Counted from the stretch's first letter, positions 48,156 to 56,490 are shown. The stretch: DNA of 64,000 nucleotides from Streptomyces sp. NBC_00306 (GCF_036169555.1 NZ_CP108032.1:5580001-5644000), one strand, 5' to 3'. A program made the numbers and translations. The notes: generated by a model not told the origin, from the sequence alone.

Positions 48156-49321
48156 CTCGGCATGGTGCCCTGTCCGGTGGCGGCGAGCGACCCGGCGGTG
48201 TCCTGTCCGGTGGCGGCGAGCGACCCGGCGGTGTCCTGTCCGGTGGCGGCGAGCGACCCGGCGGTGTCCTGTCCGGTGGCGGCGGGGGACGCGGGGGATC
48301 CGGCGGTGTCCTGTCCGGTGGCGGCGGGGGACGCGGGGGATCCGGCGGTGTCCTGTCCGGTGGCGGCGGGGGACGCGGGGGATCCGGCGGTGTCCTGTCC
48401 GGTACCGGTCGCGTCCGATCCGGACGCCGCGCGCGAGCCGCTCGCGTCCAGTGCGGCCACCTCCTCCGCGCTCAGCACGAGGCCGGCCGCCGCCGCCGAG
48501 TCGCGGATGCTCTCCGGACGGCTCGCGCCCGGGATCGGGATCACCGTCGGCGACTGCGCCGACAGCCAGGCCAGTGCCACCTGTTGAGGGCTCATCCCGC
48601 GCGCCCGAGCCACCCGGTGGAACGCCTCGTATGGACCCGGCGCCTGCGGTCCGCCCGCCGGGCCGTCCAGCGCACTGCGGGAGATCCCCCCGAGCGGGCT
48701 CCACGGCAGATACGCCAGTCCCAGCTCCGCGCAGAGCCGCAACTCGGCCTCCCCGTCGCGCACCACGGGCGAGAACCGGTTCTGCACGGAGACGAGCCGG
48801 TCGCCCAGCATCTCCCGTGCCAGCCTGATCTGGTCCGTATCCACGTTGGAGATCCCGGCGAACCGGATCGTGCCCTCGTCCAGCAGCTCCCGCAGCGCGC
48901 CCACCGACTCGGCGAACGGGACGGCCGGATCGGGCTTGTGCAGCTGGTAGAGGCCGATCGCCGCACCGCCGATGCGGGCCAGTGAGGCATGGGCCGCCCG
49001 TCGGAGGCGCTCCGGTGCCGCGTCCACTGTCCAGCCGCCGTCGTCCGTCCGGCCACGCCCGCCCTTCGTGGCGACGAGCACCGCGTCGGTGTTCCCTCCG
49101 TACGAGGCGAGCGCCCGGGCGACCAGCAGCTCGCCCGCCCCCGGTTCGCCGCCGGGCGCGTAGTAGGAGTCGGCCGTGTCGATCAGCGTCACGCCCGCGT
49201 CCAGCGCGGCGTGCACGGTGGCGACGGCCTGCCGCTCGTCGGGGCGCCCCTCGATGGACAGCGGCATCGCGCCCAGTCCGACGGCGCCCACCCGCAGTCC
49301 GCCGACTGTGCGGTACCGCAT
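48152..49321 (-). CDS. Aldo/keto reductase with C-terminal tandem-repeat tail
   Basis: A 389-residue protein. Residues 1 to about 300 are a complete TIM-barrel aldo/keto reductase with tetrad Asp48, Tyr53, Lys86 and His128 (LIDTADSYYAPGG; VATKGG; LYQLHKPD) and NADPH-binding IPIPGASRPESI. The natural end is near ALDASGSRAASG. It continues into about 85 residues of repeats: three ATGQDTAGSPASPA units followed by three ATGQDTAGSLA units. The ATG at 49321 shares a base with the epimerase stop (TGATG). The tail is predicted disordered and has no counterpart in the family that I know. Confidence 0.87.
   Translation of the reverse strand: MRYRTVGGLRVGAVGLGAMPLSIEGRPDERQAVATVHAALDAGVTLIDTADSYYAPGGEPGAGELLVARALASYGGNTDAVLVATKGGRGRTDDGGWTVDAAPERLRRAAHASLARIGGAAIGLYQLHKPDPAVPFAESVGALRELLDEGTIRFAGISNVDTDQIRLAREMLGDRLVSVQNRFSPVVRDGEAELRLCAELGLAYLPWSPLGGISRSALDGPAGGPQAPGPYEAFHRVARARGMSPQQVALAWLSAQSPTVIPIPGASRPESIRDSAAAAGLVLSAEEVAALDASGSRAASGSDATGTGQDTAGSPASPAATGQDTAGSPASPAATGQDTAGSPASPAATGQDTAGSLAATGQDTAGSLAATGQDTAGSLAATGQGTMPR
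48171..48403 (-). repeat. Tandem 33-bp and 42-bp repeats (minisatellite) in the reductase 3' end
   Basis: Starting at 48171 there are three 33-bp units (48171, 48204, 48237), then three 42-bp units (48270, 48312, 48354), and a partial copy from 48396. Copies of each class are identical or nearly so. The 42-bp class differs from the 33-bp class by a 9-bp insertion. Both lengths are multiples of three, so copy-number change keeps the frame. Confidence 0.93.
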
Positions 49322-50229
49322 CACCGCACCTCCTGGCGCGTCGCGAGAGTCTCCGACACAGCCTGCTGAAGCCATTCCGACGTATGCCGGAAGGTGTATC
49401 CGAGGGCTGTGGCACGGGAGTTGTCCATGGCGTAGGCGCGGGCGAAGGAGAACGGCGATGTCTCACCCACGTGTACCGGGGCGAATTCCACCCGGCCGCC
49501 CGTCTCCCGCTCGATCGCGGCGCAGATGTCCTGCGTCGTCAGCGGACCGTTCGCATGCGCATTCACCGGTCCGGTGAATTCCTGCCCCGTCGTCCAGGCG
49601 AGAAAGTCCGCGATCTCCTCGACATACACATAGGTGGCGGGATGGTTCTTCTCCGGAACGGCGATCGGCTCGCCGGCCCTGATGCGTTCCGCGTAGTGGT
49701 CCACGCGCGCGGTGAAGTCGTCGTGTCCGCCGAGGACATGGGCGACGCGCACCGCCACGGACGGGAAGCCGGCCGCGGCCGCGAACACCGCCTCCGCCTG
49801 CCGCTTTCCCTCGCCGTACTGCTCCTCCCGGAAGATGGGGTCGTCCCAGGGCAGGGCCGTGTCGATGCTCACCGTCAGCGGGTCGACGGCCTCCTCGCGC
49901 ACCGGCTCGGCGGAGTCCTCGTACTCGTAGACCTCGACGGTGGACGTCATCACATAGCGGCGGGTCCGTCCCGAGAACACCCGCACCGCGATCTCCACCT
50001 GGCGCGGTGTGTAGCAGACCTGGTCGACGACCACGTCGAAGGAGCGTGAACCGATCGCGGCCCGCAGGGAATTCCCGTCGTCCCGGTCCGCGACCAGATG
50101 CCGCACTCCGGCGGGCGGCGCGGACGAACCGCGGTTGACGACGGTGACCCGGTCCTTTGATTCCAGCAGCCGGGCGATCAGCCGCTTTCCGATATAGCGG
50201 CTTCCCCCGATGACGCATATCTCGCGCAT
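49321..50229 (-). CDS. NAD-dependent epimerase/dehydratase-family protein
   Basis: A 302-residue extended short-chain dehydrogenase. The Rossmann motif is GGSRYIGKRL (GxxxxIG), the active-site pair is in EEQYGEGKRQAE (YxxxK), and TSTVEVYEYE is the strand-5 serine/threonine region; HPATYVYVEEIADFLAW is typical of sugar-nucleotide epimerase relatives. It begins MREICVIGGSRYIG. First gene of the epimerase-AKR-zinc-ribbon operon and divergent from an Lrp-type regulator across 65 bp, suggesting direct control by it. Substrate not predictable. Confidence 0.88.
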   Translation of the reverse strand: MREICVIGGSRYIGKRLIARLLESKDRVTVVNRGSSAPPAGVRHLVADRDDGNSLRAAIGSRSFDVVVDQVCYTPRQVEIAVRVFSGRTRRYVMTSTVEVYEYEDSAEPVREEAVDPLTVSIDTALPWDDPIFREEQYGEGKRQAEAVFAAAAGFPSVAVRVAHVLGGHDDFTARVDHYAERIRAGEPIAVPEKNHPATYVYVEEIADFLAWTTGQEFTGPVNAHANGPLTTQDICAAIERETGGRVEFAPVHVGETSPFSFARAYAMDNSRATALGYTFRHTSEWLQQAVSETLATRQEVR

Positions 50230-50294
50230 TCCTCAACTCCCTCTCGCTGTACGGCAAGTGTTACGTTGTCGGGCCGCAGCCTGAAGGGGGAGTC

Positions 50295-50822
50295 ATGGGA
50301 GATTCGGCCTCTTCGCCGAAAGAACCTCGGCATTCGCGTCCTGCCGCCGTCGAAACCTCGGCGTCTGGTTTCGGCCGTTTCGACCGTATCGACCGGCAGA
50401 TCCTGGAGCTCCTTCAGACGGACGGCCGGATCACGCTCAGCGAGCTGGGCCGCCGGGTACGGCTGAGCCCCGCGGCCGTCACGGAACGGGTCCGCCGGCT
50501 CGAAGCCTGCGGCGCCATCACCGGATACGGCGCGCATGTCTCCCCGGCCCGGCTCGGCCACGGGATCCAGGCCTTCATCCGTGTCGATCCGCACGGCGGC
50601 TACACGCTGAGGCACCCGCGGACGCGCGAGCTGCTGGAGCGCCCCGAGGTGACCGAGGCGCACCATGTGGTCGGCGAGGACTGCTGGATCATCAAGGTCG
50701 CCGTGACGGACACGGTCCACCTCGAAGAGGTGCTGGAACTGGTGTCGGCGCTGGGGCGGACGACCACGTCGATCGTGCTCACCTCGCCGCTGGAGCGGAA
50801 GCCGCTGCTGCCACCGTTGTGA
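50295..50822 (+). CDS. Lrp/AsnC-family regulator
   Basis: A 175-residue regulator with a 25-residue flexible lead, an HTH (about 30-75: RIDRQILELLQTDGRITLSELGRRVRLSPAAVTERVRRLEACGAITGYGAHVSPARLG) and a C-terminal RAM ligand domain (FIRVDPHGG...VTEAHHVVGEDCWIIKVAVTDTVHLEEVLELVSALGRTTTSIVLTSPL). GGGGGAGTC precedes the ATG. Divergent from the epimerase operon and likely its regulator; Lrp proteins usually respond to amino acids. Confidence 0.9.
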   Translation: MGDSASSPKEPRHSRPAAVETSASGFGRFDRIDRQILELLQTDGRITLSELGRRVRLSPAAVTERVRRLEACGAITGYGAHVSPARLGHGIQAFIRVDPHGGYTLRHPRTRELLERPEVTEAHHVVGEDCWIIKVAVTDTVHLEEVLELVSALGRTTTSIVLTSPLERKPLLPPL

Positions 50823-50902
50823 GCACCGCGAGTGAGTCCGGCCGCAAGCACCGCGATGCGGCACCGCGAGGTACCGCATCGAGCACCGCCCTGACCTGGA
50901 TG

Positions 50903-50918
50903 CTCACCTTTTGGTGAG
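50903..50918. promoter_or_regulatory. CTCACC-TTTT-GGTGAG operator candidate
   Basis: A perfect 6-bp-armed dyad lies about 60 bp upstream of the imine-reductase-like gene. Dyads of this type precede HxlR- or MarR-controlled oxidoreductase genes, but no such regulator is adjacent here. Confidence 0.45.
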
Positions 50919-50976
50919 TATCCCACTTAAGAGTCGGTACTTGTGGGGCAGTTCGTGGCGAAGAAGCATGGTCTGC

Positions 50977-51864
50977 ATGTCCACCACGCAGAACTCCCTC
51001 ACCCCTGTCACCGTCATCGGCCTCGGCGCCATGGGCCGCGCACTCGCCGGCGCGCTTCTCGACGCGGGCCGTCCCACCACCGTCTGGAACCGCTCTCCGG
51101 GCAAGGGGGACGACCTCGTCGCCCGCGGCGCCGTCGAAGCCGCGAGCGCCGAGGAGGCCGTCCGGGCGGCCGAGTTGATCATCGTCTGCGTCGTCGACCA
51201 CGACGCCTCGGACGCGATCCTCGAACCGCTCGGTGAGGCCCTCCGCGGACGGGTGCTTCTCAATGTCACCTCCGACATCCCGGAGCGCTCGCGTCAGGCC
51301 GCGGCCTGGGCGGCCTCGCACGGCGTCGACTATCTCGACGGCGCCGTGATGGTGCCCACCCCGCTCGTCGGCTCACCCGACGCACTGCTCTTCTACGCGG
51401 GCTCCCGGGAGTCGTACGAACGGCACGAGTCCACCCTCAAAGTCCTCGGTGGACGCACTGCCTTCGTCGGTACGGACGCCGGACTCGCCGCGCTGTACGA
51501 CCTGGCGCTGCTCGACTTCTTCTACGGCAGCATCTCGGGTCTGGTGCACGCCTACGCGCTGGCCACCGCCGACGGCGTCAAGGCGGCGGACATCGCCCCG
51601 TATCTCGACTCCATCGTCCGGATCCTGCCGCCCATCGCCCAGTACACGGCCGAGAACATCGACGCGGGCAGCTACCCGGGCCAGGAGGCGGGCCTCGCCA
51701 TGATGGCGTCCGGCGTGAGCCACATCCTGCACGCGGCGCGGGCCCGGGGGCTCGACGTCTCGCAGTTGGAGTCGGTCAAGGCGGTGGCGGACCGGGCGAT
51801 CGCGCGGGGTCATTGCTCGGACGACTGGGCGAGCACGGTGGAGGCGGTGCGGTCCGCTTCCTGA
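50977..51864 (+). CDS. NADPH-dependent imine reductase-like dehydrogenase
   Basis: A 295-residue two-domain dehydrogenase of the 3-hydroxyisobutyrate dehydrogenase superfamily. The N-terminal Rossmann domain has PVTVIGLGAMGRALAGALLDAGRPTTVWNRSPGK, where Asn-Arg after the second strand indicates NADPH. The interdomain LDGAVMVPTPLVGSPDALLFYAG and helical C-terminal SLYDLALL-like segment resemble Streptomyces imine reductases; the hydroxyacid-dehydrogenase Lys is not evident. The ATG at 50977 is chosen; an ATG at 50968 lies in frame. Its end overlaps the DUF418 gene on the other strand by 89 bp. The physiological substrate is unknown. Confidence 0.82.
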   Translation: MSTTQNSLTPVTVIGLGAMGRALAGALLDAGRPTTVWNRSPGKGDDLVARGAVEAASAEEAVRAAELIIVCVVDHDASDAILEPLGEALRGRVLLNVTSDIPERSRQAAAWAASHGVDYLDGAVMVPTPLVGSPDALLFYAGSRESYERHESTLKVLGGRTAFVGTDAGLAALYDLALLDFFYGSISGLVHAYALATADGVKAADIAPYLDSIVRILPPIAQYTAENIDAGSYPGQEAGLAMMASGVSHILHAARARGLDVSQLESVKAVADRAIARGHCSDDWASTVEAVRSAS

Positions 51865-53152
51865 CCGGATCCGAGTGCGTGCGCGCCTCACGTCGTCGGC
51901 CGTCGCCGCCGTACATCAGCCGTCGCAGCACCGCCTCGGCGGGGCCGCGGCGGCCGGCGCGTTCCAGGGCGTACGCCCCGGCCACCGTGAGCAGCCAGAC
52001 GCCGGTCGCGAACAGGACCATGGTGGAGCTGGTCAGATGCTCCCCGAGGCCGAGCCCCCAGGCGGCGAGCACCGGTGCGAAGACCAGCGAGTGCGCCAGA
52101 TAGCAGGACAGCGACCGTTTGCCGACGGCGGCCACCGCCGTCACGGCGCGCGCACCCCGCCGTTCCGGGCGTCCGGTCCACCAGTGGGCGAAGAGGGCCA
52201 CCGCGGCCACATAGCCGAGCCCGGCCGCGTTGCCGGTGACGTCCCGGAGCAGGGTGAGCGCCCCCGACTCGCTCTGTGCCGCGTCGGGGACCCGCAGGAC
52301 GCCGATGTGCGCGAGCGCGGCGGGCAGTCCGCCGAGCCAGCCGACCGTGATGCCGATGACGGCGGTCCGGCGCAGCAGCGGAAGGTGACGGCCGCTGTCC
52401 TCCAGGACACGGCGGCGCGCGGCCCAGAAGCCGATCAGGAAGATGACGTAGGCGCCGGCGAGCAGCGAGAGCGGCGCTGCGGCGAAGGTGACGAACAGCC
52501 CGGTGGTCAGCCGGGTGCCGGCGGCGGCGAGCCAGCTCTCCTCGCCGGCCGCGTAGGCCTCGTTGCCCGGCTCCGCCGAGGCGTCCCCGTACGATCCCAA
52601 CTCGCCCTGGAACAGGGCGGGCAGGACCGGTCCGACGGTCAGCAGCACGAGCTGTACGGTCGCGACGGCGATCCACCACCCCAGCGCGCGGTCGCTGCGC
52701 CGCAGCACGAGCCATCCGAGCACGAGGCTCATCAGCCCGTAGAAGCCCAGGATGTCGCCGGCCATCAGCAGGGTCGCGTGCGCCAGTCCGATGACGATCA
52801 GCCACAGACTGCGGCGGCGCAGAATCCCGACCGCGTCCTTCTCGGAGCTTCCCGCGGCCCGTTGGCGCAGATAGAGCTGCGTCATGCCGTACCCGAAGAG
52901 GAAGGCGAAGAGGGGGTACACGCGCAGATCGAGCACGGTGATCATCGTGAACTGGACGGCGTGGTCGAGCCACGAGCCGTCCACGGGCTGCCAGCCCGAG
53001 GGGCCGCGGCGTGCGGCCCAGAGATGGAACGCGGTGTTGGACGCGGCGATGAGCAGGAGCATGATGCCGCGCGCGAGATCGGGTGCGAGCGCCCGCTCCT
53101 GAGGTCGCACGGCGCCCCGCCGCGCGGGCGGTGCCTCGGTTTCGACGGTCAT
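51776..53152 (-). CDS. DUF418 integral membrane protein
   Basis: A 458-residue protein with about ten hydrophobic helices. The N-terminal ALAPDLARGIMLLLIAASNTAFHLW and the C-terminal GKRSLSCYLAHSLVFAPVLAAWGLGLG plus TSSTMVLFATGVWLLTVAGAYALERAGRRGPAEAVLRRLMYG are hallmarks of DUF418, related to acyltransferase-3-like membrane proteins. After that domain about 35 Arg/Pro-rich residues follow (TAPPPPCSPSRPSNDPARSPGPPPP) that overlap antisense to the imine-reductase-like gene, so loss of an earlier stop may have lengthened the protein. Function unknown. Confidence 0.85.
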   Translation of the reverse strand: MTVETEAPPARRGAVRPQERALAPDLARGIMLLLIAASNTAFHLWAARRGPSGWQPVDGSWLDHAVQFTMITVLDLRVYPLFAFLFGYGMTQLYLRQRAAGSSEKDAVGILRRRSLWLIVIGLAHATLLMAGDILGFYGLMSLVLGWLVLRRSDRALGWWIAVATVQLVLLTVGPVLPALFQGELGSYGDASAEPGNEAYAAGEESWLAAAGTRLTTGLFVTFAAAPLSLLAGAYVIFLIGFWAARRRVLEDSGRHLPLLRRTAVIGITVGWLGGLPAALAHIGVLRVPDAAQSESGALTLLRDVTGNAAGLGYVAAVALFAHWWTGRPERRGARAVTAVAAVGKRSLSCYLAHSLVFAPVLAAWGLGLGEHLTSSTMVLFATGVWLLTVAGAYALERAGRRGPAEAVLRRLMYGGDGRRREARTHSDPVRKRTAPPPPCSPSRPSNDPARSPGPPPP

Positions 53153-53281
53153 GCCGTCACGCTAGGAAGGCCGGGTGGGTCGGCGGCATCCGTCTTCGGT
53201 CCATGAGCGGCCGACCAAAGGAGCCAGGGCCGCGCCGACCGGCGTACAGCGGCCCGCCGTCGGCCTCCCCTGCGGGGCTTT

Positions 53282-53301
53282 CCTTCACCCCGACGTCAAG
53301 G
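53282..53301 (+). promoter_or_regulatory. MerR-type operator
   Basis: CCTTCAC-N6-GTCAAGG (one mismatch between arms) lies 15-35 bp before the MerR-gene ATG. MerR proteins bind such dyads inside overlong promoter spacers; GATTACC just downstream may include the -10. Confidence 0.5.
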
Positions 53302-53316
53302 ATTACCGTCGACGGC

Positions 53317-53715
53317 ATGCGAATCGGCGAGCTGGCGGAGCGAACCGGGACCACCACACGGACCCTGCGCTACTACGAGACACGGGGGCTCCTGCCCGCG
53401 CGGCGCGCGGGGAACGGCTACCGCACGTACGACGAGGGCGATCTGCGGCTCGTCCAGCAGATCAGGACCCTCCAGGACTTCGGCTTCGAGCTGGAGGAGA
53501 CACGGCCGTTCGTCGAGTGCCTGCGGGCCGGGCATCCGGCGGGCGATTCCTGCCCCGCCTCGCTCGCCGTCTACCGGGCCAAGCTCGGTGAACTGGACGC
53601 GCTCATCGGGCAGCTCCAGTCGGTACGCGCTCAGGTGGGCGCACAACTCGCGAAGGCCGAGGCGGACTTCGCCGAGGGTCCGGAACCACGATGCGAATTC
53701 GGAGGACACGCATGA
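53317..53715 (+). CDS. MerR-family regulator
   Basis: A 132-residue regulator: winged helix MRIGELAERTGTTTRTLRYYETRGLLPARRAGNGYRTYDEGDLRLVQQI, then a coiled-coil dimer helix (LGELDALIGQLQSVRAQVGAQLAKAEADF). It has three Cys: Cys at about 68 (FVECLRAG), about 78 (GDSCPAS) and 128 (EPRCEFGG), which may allow thiol or metal sensing. The stop overlaps the thioredoxin start (ATGA), so regulator and thioredoxin are coupled. A redox-responsive role is inferred. Confidence 0.88.
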   Translation: MRIGELAERTGTTTRTLRYYETRGLLPARRAGNGYRTYDEGDLRLVQQIRTLQDFGFELEETRPFVECLRAGHPAGDSCPASLAVYRAKLGELDALIGQLQSVRAQVGAQLAKAEADFAEGPEPRCEFGGHA

Positions 53716-54056
53716 TGCGGGCAGAGGGTGTCGCGGAAGTGACCGACGCGGACTTCGACGCCGAGGTCCTGGGGGCGGATCTCCCGGTGCTGGTGGAGTT
53801 CACGGCGGACTGGTGCGGGCCGTGCCGGCAGCTCGCGCCGGTGCTGAGTGCGACGGCGGCCCAGGAGGCGGGCCGGCTCAAGGTGGTGCAGCTCGATGTG
53901 GACGCCAATCCGGAGATCACGGCCCGGTACGCCGTGCTGTCGATGCCGACGCTGATGGTGTTCCGCGCGGGGGAGCCGGTGAAGTCGATGGTCGGTGCGC
54001 GGCCCAAGCGCCGGCTCCTCCAGGAGCTCGAGGATGTGATCCGCCCCGGCGGCTGA
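53712..54056 (+). CDS. Thioredoxin
   Basis: A 114-residue thioredoxin with active site C35-G-P-C38 (FTADWCGPCRQLAPVL), the buried Asp in LDVDANPEITARY and cis-Pro76 region SMPTLMVFRAGEPV. GGAGGACACGC precedes the ATG at 53712, inside the end of the merR gene. No thioredoxin reductase is adjacent. It reduces protein disulfides in the cytosol; coupling to a Cys-containing MerR regulator suggests stress-controlled expression. Confidence 0.93.
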   Translation: MMRAEGVAEVTDADFDAEVLGADLPVLVEFTADWCGPCRQLAPVLSATAAQEAGRLKVVQLDVDANPEITARYAVLSMPTLMVFRAGEPVKSMVGARPKRRLLQELEDVIRPGG

Positions 54057-54122
54057 GGCAGGAAGCGGGACGACCGTCCGGCGGAGGAGCTCACCGGCGC
54101 ACAAAAATACCCCGGTACCGAA

Positions 54123-54153
54123 TTGACGGCCGGGGTGTTTCGCTGCGTATATT
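54123..54153 (+). promoter_or_regulatory. Candidate helD promoter
   Basis: TTGACG (54123-54128) and TATATT (54148-54153) flank a 19-bp spacer, long but tolerable, in a distinctly AT-rich stretch. The transcript would start near 54160 and carry a leader of about 70 nt. Confidence 0.5.
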
Positions 54154-54197
54154 GAGTGTTTGCATGCTCGGTTTCATAAACCGATGCGGGCACTCAA
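54152..54197 (+). other. Nested stem-loop in the helD leader
   Basis: An inner hairpin TCGGTTT-CAT-AAACCGA (54168-54184) lies inside an outer 7-bp stem TTGAGTG (54152-54158)/CACTCAA (54191-54197). The outer left arm overlaps the -10, so the outer stem may act as a DNA site while the inner one is transcribed. It resembles an attenuator or regulator site; no T-run follows. Confidence 0.45.
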
Positions 54198-54228
54198 GTA
54201 GGGACACCATATCGCGTCGGGAGCGGAA

Positions 54229-56490
54229 TTGTCAACCGAGGAAATGCATAATGAGCAGCAATTCGTCTCTCTGCTCTACGACCGCCTCGATGTGCTCCGC
54301 GACGAGGCCGAGGCCGCGGTCCGGTCCACGATCGGGCAGGTCAGTACGGGTCTCCAGGCCAAGCTGGAGCGCGATGTCAGTGTTGCCGAGCATTCCGCAC
54401 GGCTCTCCGCCCTGAATGCCGTGGACGCCGGGCTCTGTTTCGGCCGTCTCGATCTTCAGGACGGCAGCCTCCATCACATCGGCCGTATCGGAATCCGCCG
54501 GGACGACCCGGAACACACACCGATGCTCGTGGACTGGCGTGCTCCCGTCGCCCGTCCCTTTTACCTCGCGACCGGCTATGAACCGATGGGGCTCCGACGC
54601 CGCCGGCACATCACCACCGAGGCGCGGACCGTCACCGCGCTGCACGACGAGATCCTCGATCTCGCCGACGCGACCCGTACCGGCTACGAGGACCCCGACG
54701 GCGACGCCGTCCTGCTCGCGGCGCTCGGCGCGGCCCGCACCGGGCGGATGGCCGACATCGTGCAGACCATCCAGGCCGAGCAGGACCGGATCATCCGGGC
54801 CCCGCGGCACGGCGTTCTCGTCGTGGAGGGCGGGCCCGGCACCGGCAAGACCGCCGTCGCGCTGCACCGCGCCGCCTATCTCCTCTACGCCCACCGCGAG
54901 CAGCTCGCCCGCCGCGCCGTGCTGATCGTCGGGCCGAACCCGGCGTTCCTCGGCTACATCGGCGAAGTGCTGCCTTCGCTCGGTGAGACCGGCGTGCTGC
55001 TGTCGACCATGGCCGAGCTCTACCCCGGTGTGCACGCCACCGGCACGGACAGTGCCGCGGCCGCGGAGGTGAAGGGCCGCGCGGAGATGGCCGATGTGCT
55101 CGCCCGCGCCGTACGCGACCGGCAGTCGCTCCCCGAGACGGTGCCGGACGTCGACCACGAGGACGAGGGCACCCTGCCCGGGCCGGCGCTGGAGATCGAC
55201 CACGAGGAGTACGGCGTCCTGCGGCTCGACCGGGAGATGGCCTACGAGGCACGCGACCGCGCCCGCTCCACCCGGCTGCCGCACAATCCCGCCCGGCCCT
55301 ACTTCGCCTTCCGGATCATCGACCTGCTGACCGAGCAACTGGTGGACCGGCTCGGCGCGGACCCGTTCGGCGGCCCCAACCTCCTCGGGCCCGACGACGT
55401 CGCGCAGCTCGCCAAGGAGATCGCCGCGAGCGCCGAGGTGCACGCCGCGATCGACGAGTTGTGGCCGGTACTCACCCCGGAGCAGCTCGTCGCGGACCTC
55501 CTCGCCCGGCCCGAGGAGCAGCTCCCGGACGAGGACGCCGACCTGATCCGGCGCGCGACCGGCCCCTGGACACCCGCCGATGTGCCGCTGCTGGACGAGG
55601 CCGCCGAGCTGCTCGGCGCCGACGACAGCGCCGAGCGCGCGAAGGCCGAGGCCGACCGAATGCGGCGGGTCGCCTATGCGCAGGGCGTGCTGGAGCTCTC
55701 CCAGGGCTCCCGGACCTACGAGTTCGAGGACGAGGAGTCCGAGGTGCTGGCCGCGCACGACGTCATCGGCGCGGAGGAACTGGCCGAACGCCAGGAGGAG
55801 AGCGACGACCGCAGCGCCGCCGCCCGTGCCGCCGCCGACCGCACCTGGGCCTTCGGGCACATCATCGTGGACGAGGCGCAGGAGCTCTCCGCGATGGCCT
55901 GGCGGCTGCTGATGCGCCGCTGCCCCACCCGGTCGATGACCCTGGTCGGCGACCCGGCCCAGACCGGCGACGTGGCGGGCCTCGGCTCGTGGGAGAAGAT
56001 CCTCGGTCCGTACGTCGGCGACCGGTGGCAGCACACCCGGCTCGGGGTCAACTACCGTACGCCGGCCGAGATCATGGAGCTCGCGGCACAGGTGCGCCGG
56101 GAGACGTACCCCGGCTTCGAGCCGCCGCGCTCGGTGCGCTCGACCGGCGAGGGGCCGTGGACCGAGCGGGCGGCCGAGGGAGACCTCGGGCCCACGGTCC
56201 TCGCCGCCGTGGGCCGGGAGACGCCGAAGGAGGGCCGGCTCGCGGTCATCGCCCCGCGCGAACTGCACGGCGAACTGTCCGCGCTCGGCAGCGGCCCGGT
56301 CGATCTCACCCGGTCCGTCGTGCTGCTCGACCCGCGCGAGGCCAAGGGCCTGGAGTTCGACTCGGTGATCGTGGTCGAGCCCCGGCTCTTCGGCGAGAGC
56401 GATCTGTATGTGGCGATGACCCGCGCCACCCAGCGGCTCGGCATCGTCCACCGGGGCGAGCTGCCGGCGGCGCTGACGTCCGGAAGCTGA
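54229..56490 (+). CDS. helD: HelD-type RNA polymerase recycling helicase
   Basis: A 753-residue superfamily 1 ATPase. An N-terminal helical arm (MSTEEMHNEQQFVSLLYDRLDVLRDEAEAAV) leads to the Walker A GGPGTGKTAVALHRAAYLL, Walker B HIIVDEAQELSAMAWRLLMRR, motif III GDPAQTGD, motif IV NYRTPAEI and motif VI YVAMTRATQRL; a large insertion (about 270-520) is the arm that enters the RNA polymerase channel. This matches actinobacterial class II HelD, which releases stalled polymerase; a related HelR gives rifamycin tolerance. A TTG start at 54229 has GGGAG upstream; ATG 54244 is the alternative. No canonical rifamycin-associated element was seen. Confidence 0.87.
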   Translation: MSTEEMHNEQQFVSLLYDRLDVLRDEAEAAVRSTIGQVSTGLQAKLERDVSVAEHSARLSALNAVDAGLCFGRLDLQDGSLHHIGRIGIRRDDPEHTPMLVDWRAPVARPFYLATGYEPMGLRRRRHITTEARTVTALHDEILDLADATRTGYEDPDGDAVLLAALGAARTGRMADIVQTIQAEQDRIIRAPRHGVLVVEGGPGTGKTAVALHRAAYLLYAHREQLARRAVLIVGPNPAFLGYIGEVLPSLGETGVLLSTMAELYPGVHATGTDSAAAAEVKGRAEMADVLARAVRDRQSLPETVPDVDHEDEGTLPGPALEIDHEEYGVLRLDREMAYEARDRARSTRLPHNPARPYFAFRIIDLLTEQLVDRLGADPFGGPNLLGPDDVAQLAKEIAASAEVHAAIDELWPVLTPEQLVADLLARPEEQLPDEDADLIRRATGPWTPADVPLLDEAAELLGADDSAERAKAEADRMRRVAYAQGVLELSQGSRTYEFEDEESEVLAAHDVIGAEELAERQEESDDRSAAARAAADRTWAFGHIIVDEAQELSAMAWRLLMRRCPTRSMTLVGDPAQTGDVAGLGSWEKILGPYVGDRWQHTRLGVNYRTPAEIMELAAQVRRETYPGFEPPRSVRSTGEGPWTERAAEGDLGPTVLAAVGRETPKEGRLAVIAPRELHGELSALGSGPVDLTRSVVLLDPREAKGLEFDSVIVVEPRLFGESDLYVAMTRATQRLGIVHRGELPAALTSGS

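Noticed and set aside
48171..48403. CRISPR array
   Set aside because: Units are contiguous with no unique spacers, both periods are multiples of three, and the reading frame of the reductase continues through them.
54060..54228. Rifamycin-associated element upstream of helD
   Set aside because: No GC-rich dyad resembling the published element was found; the region is AT-rich with different repeats.
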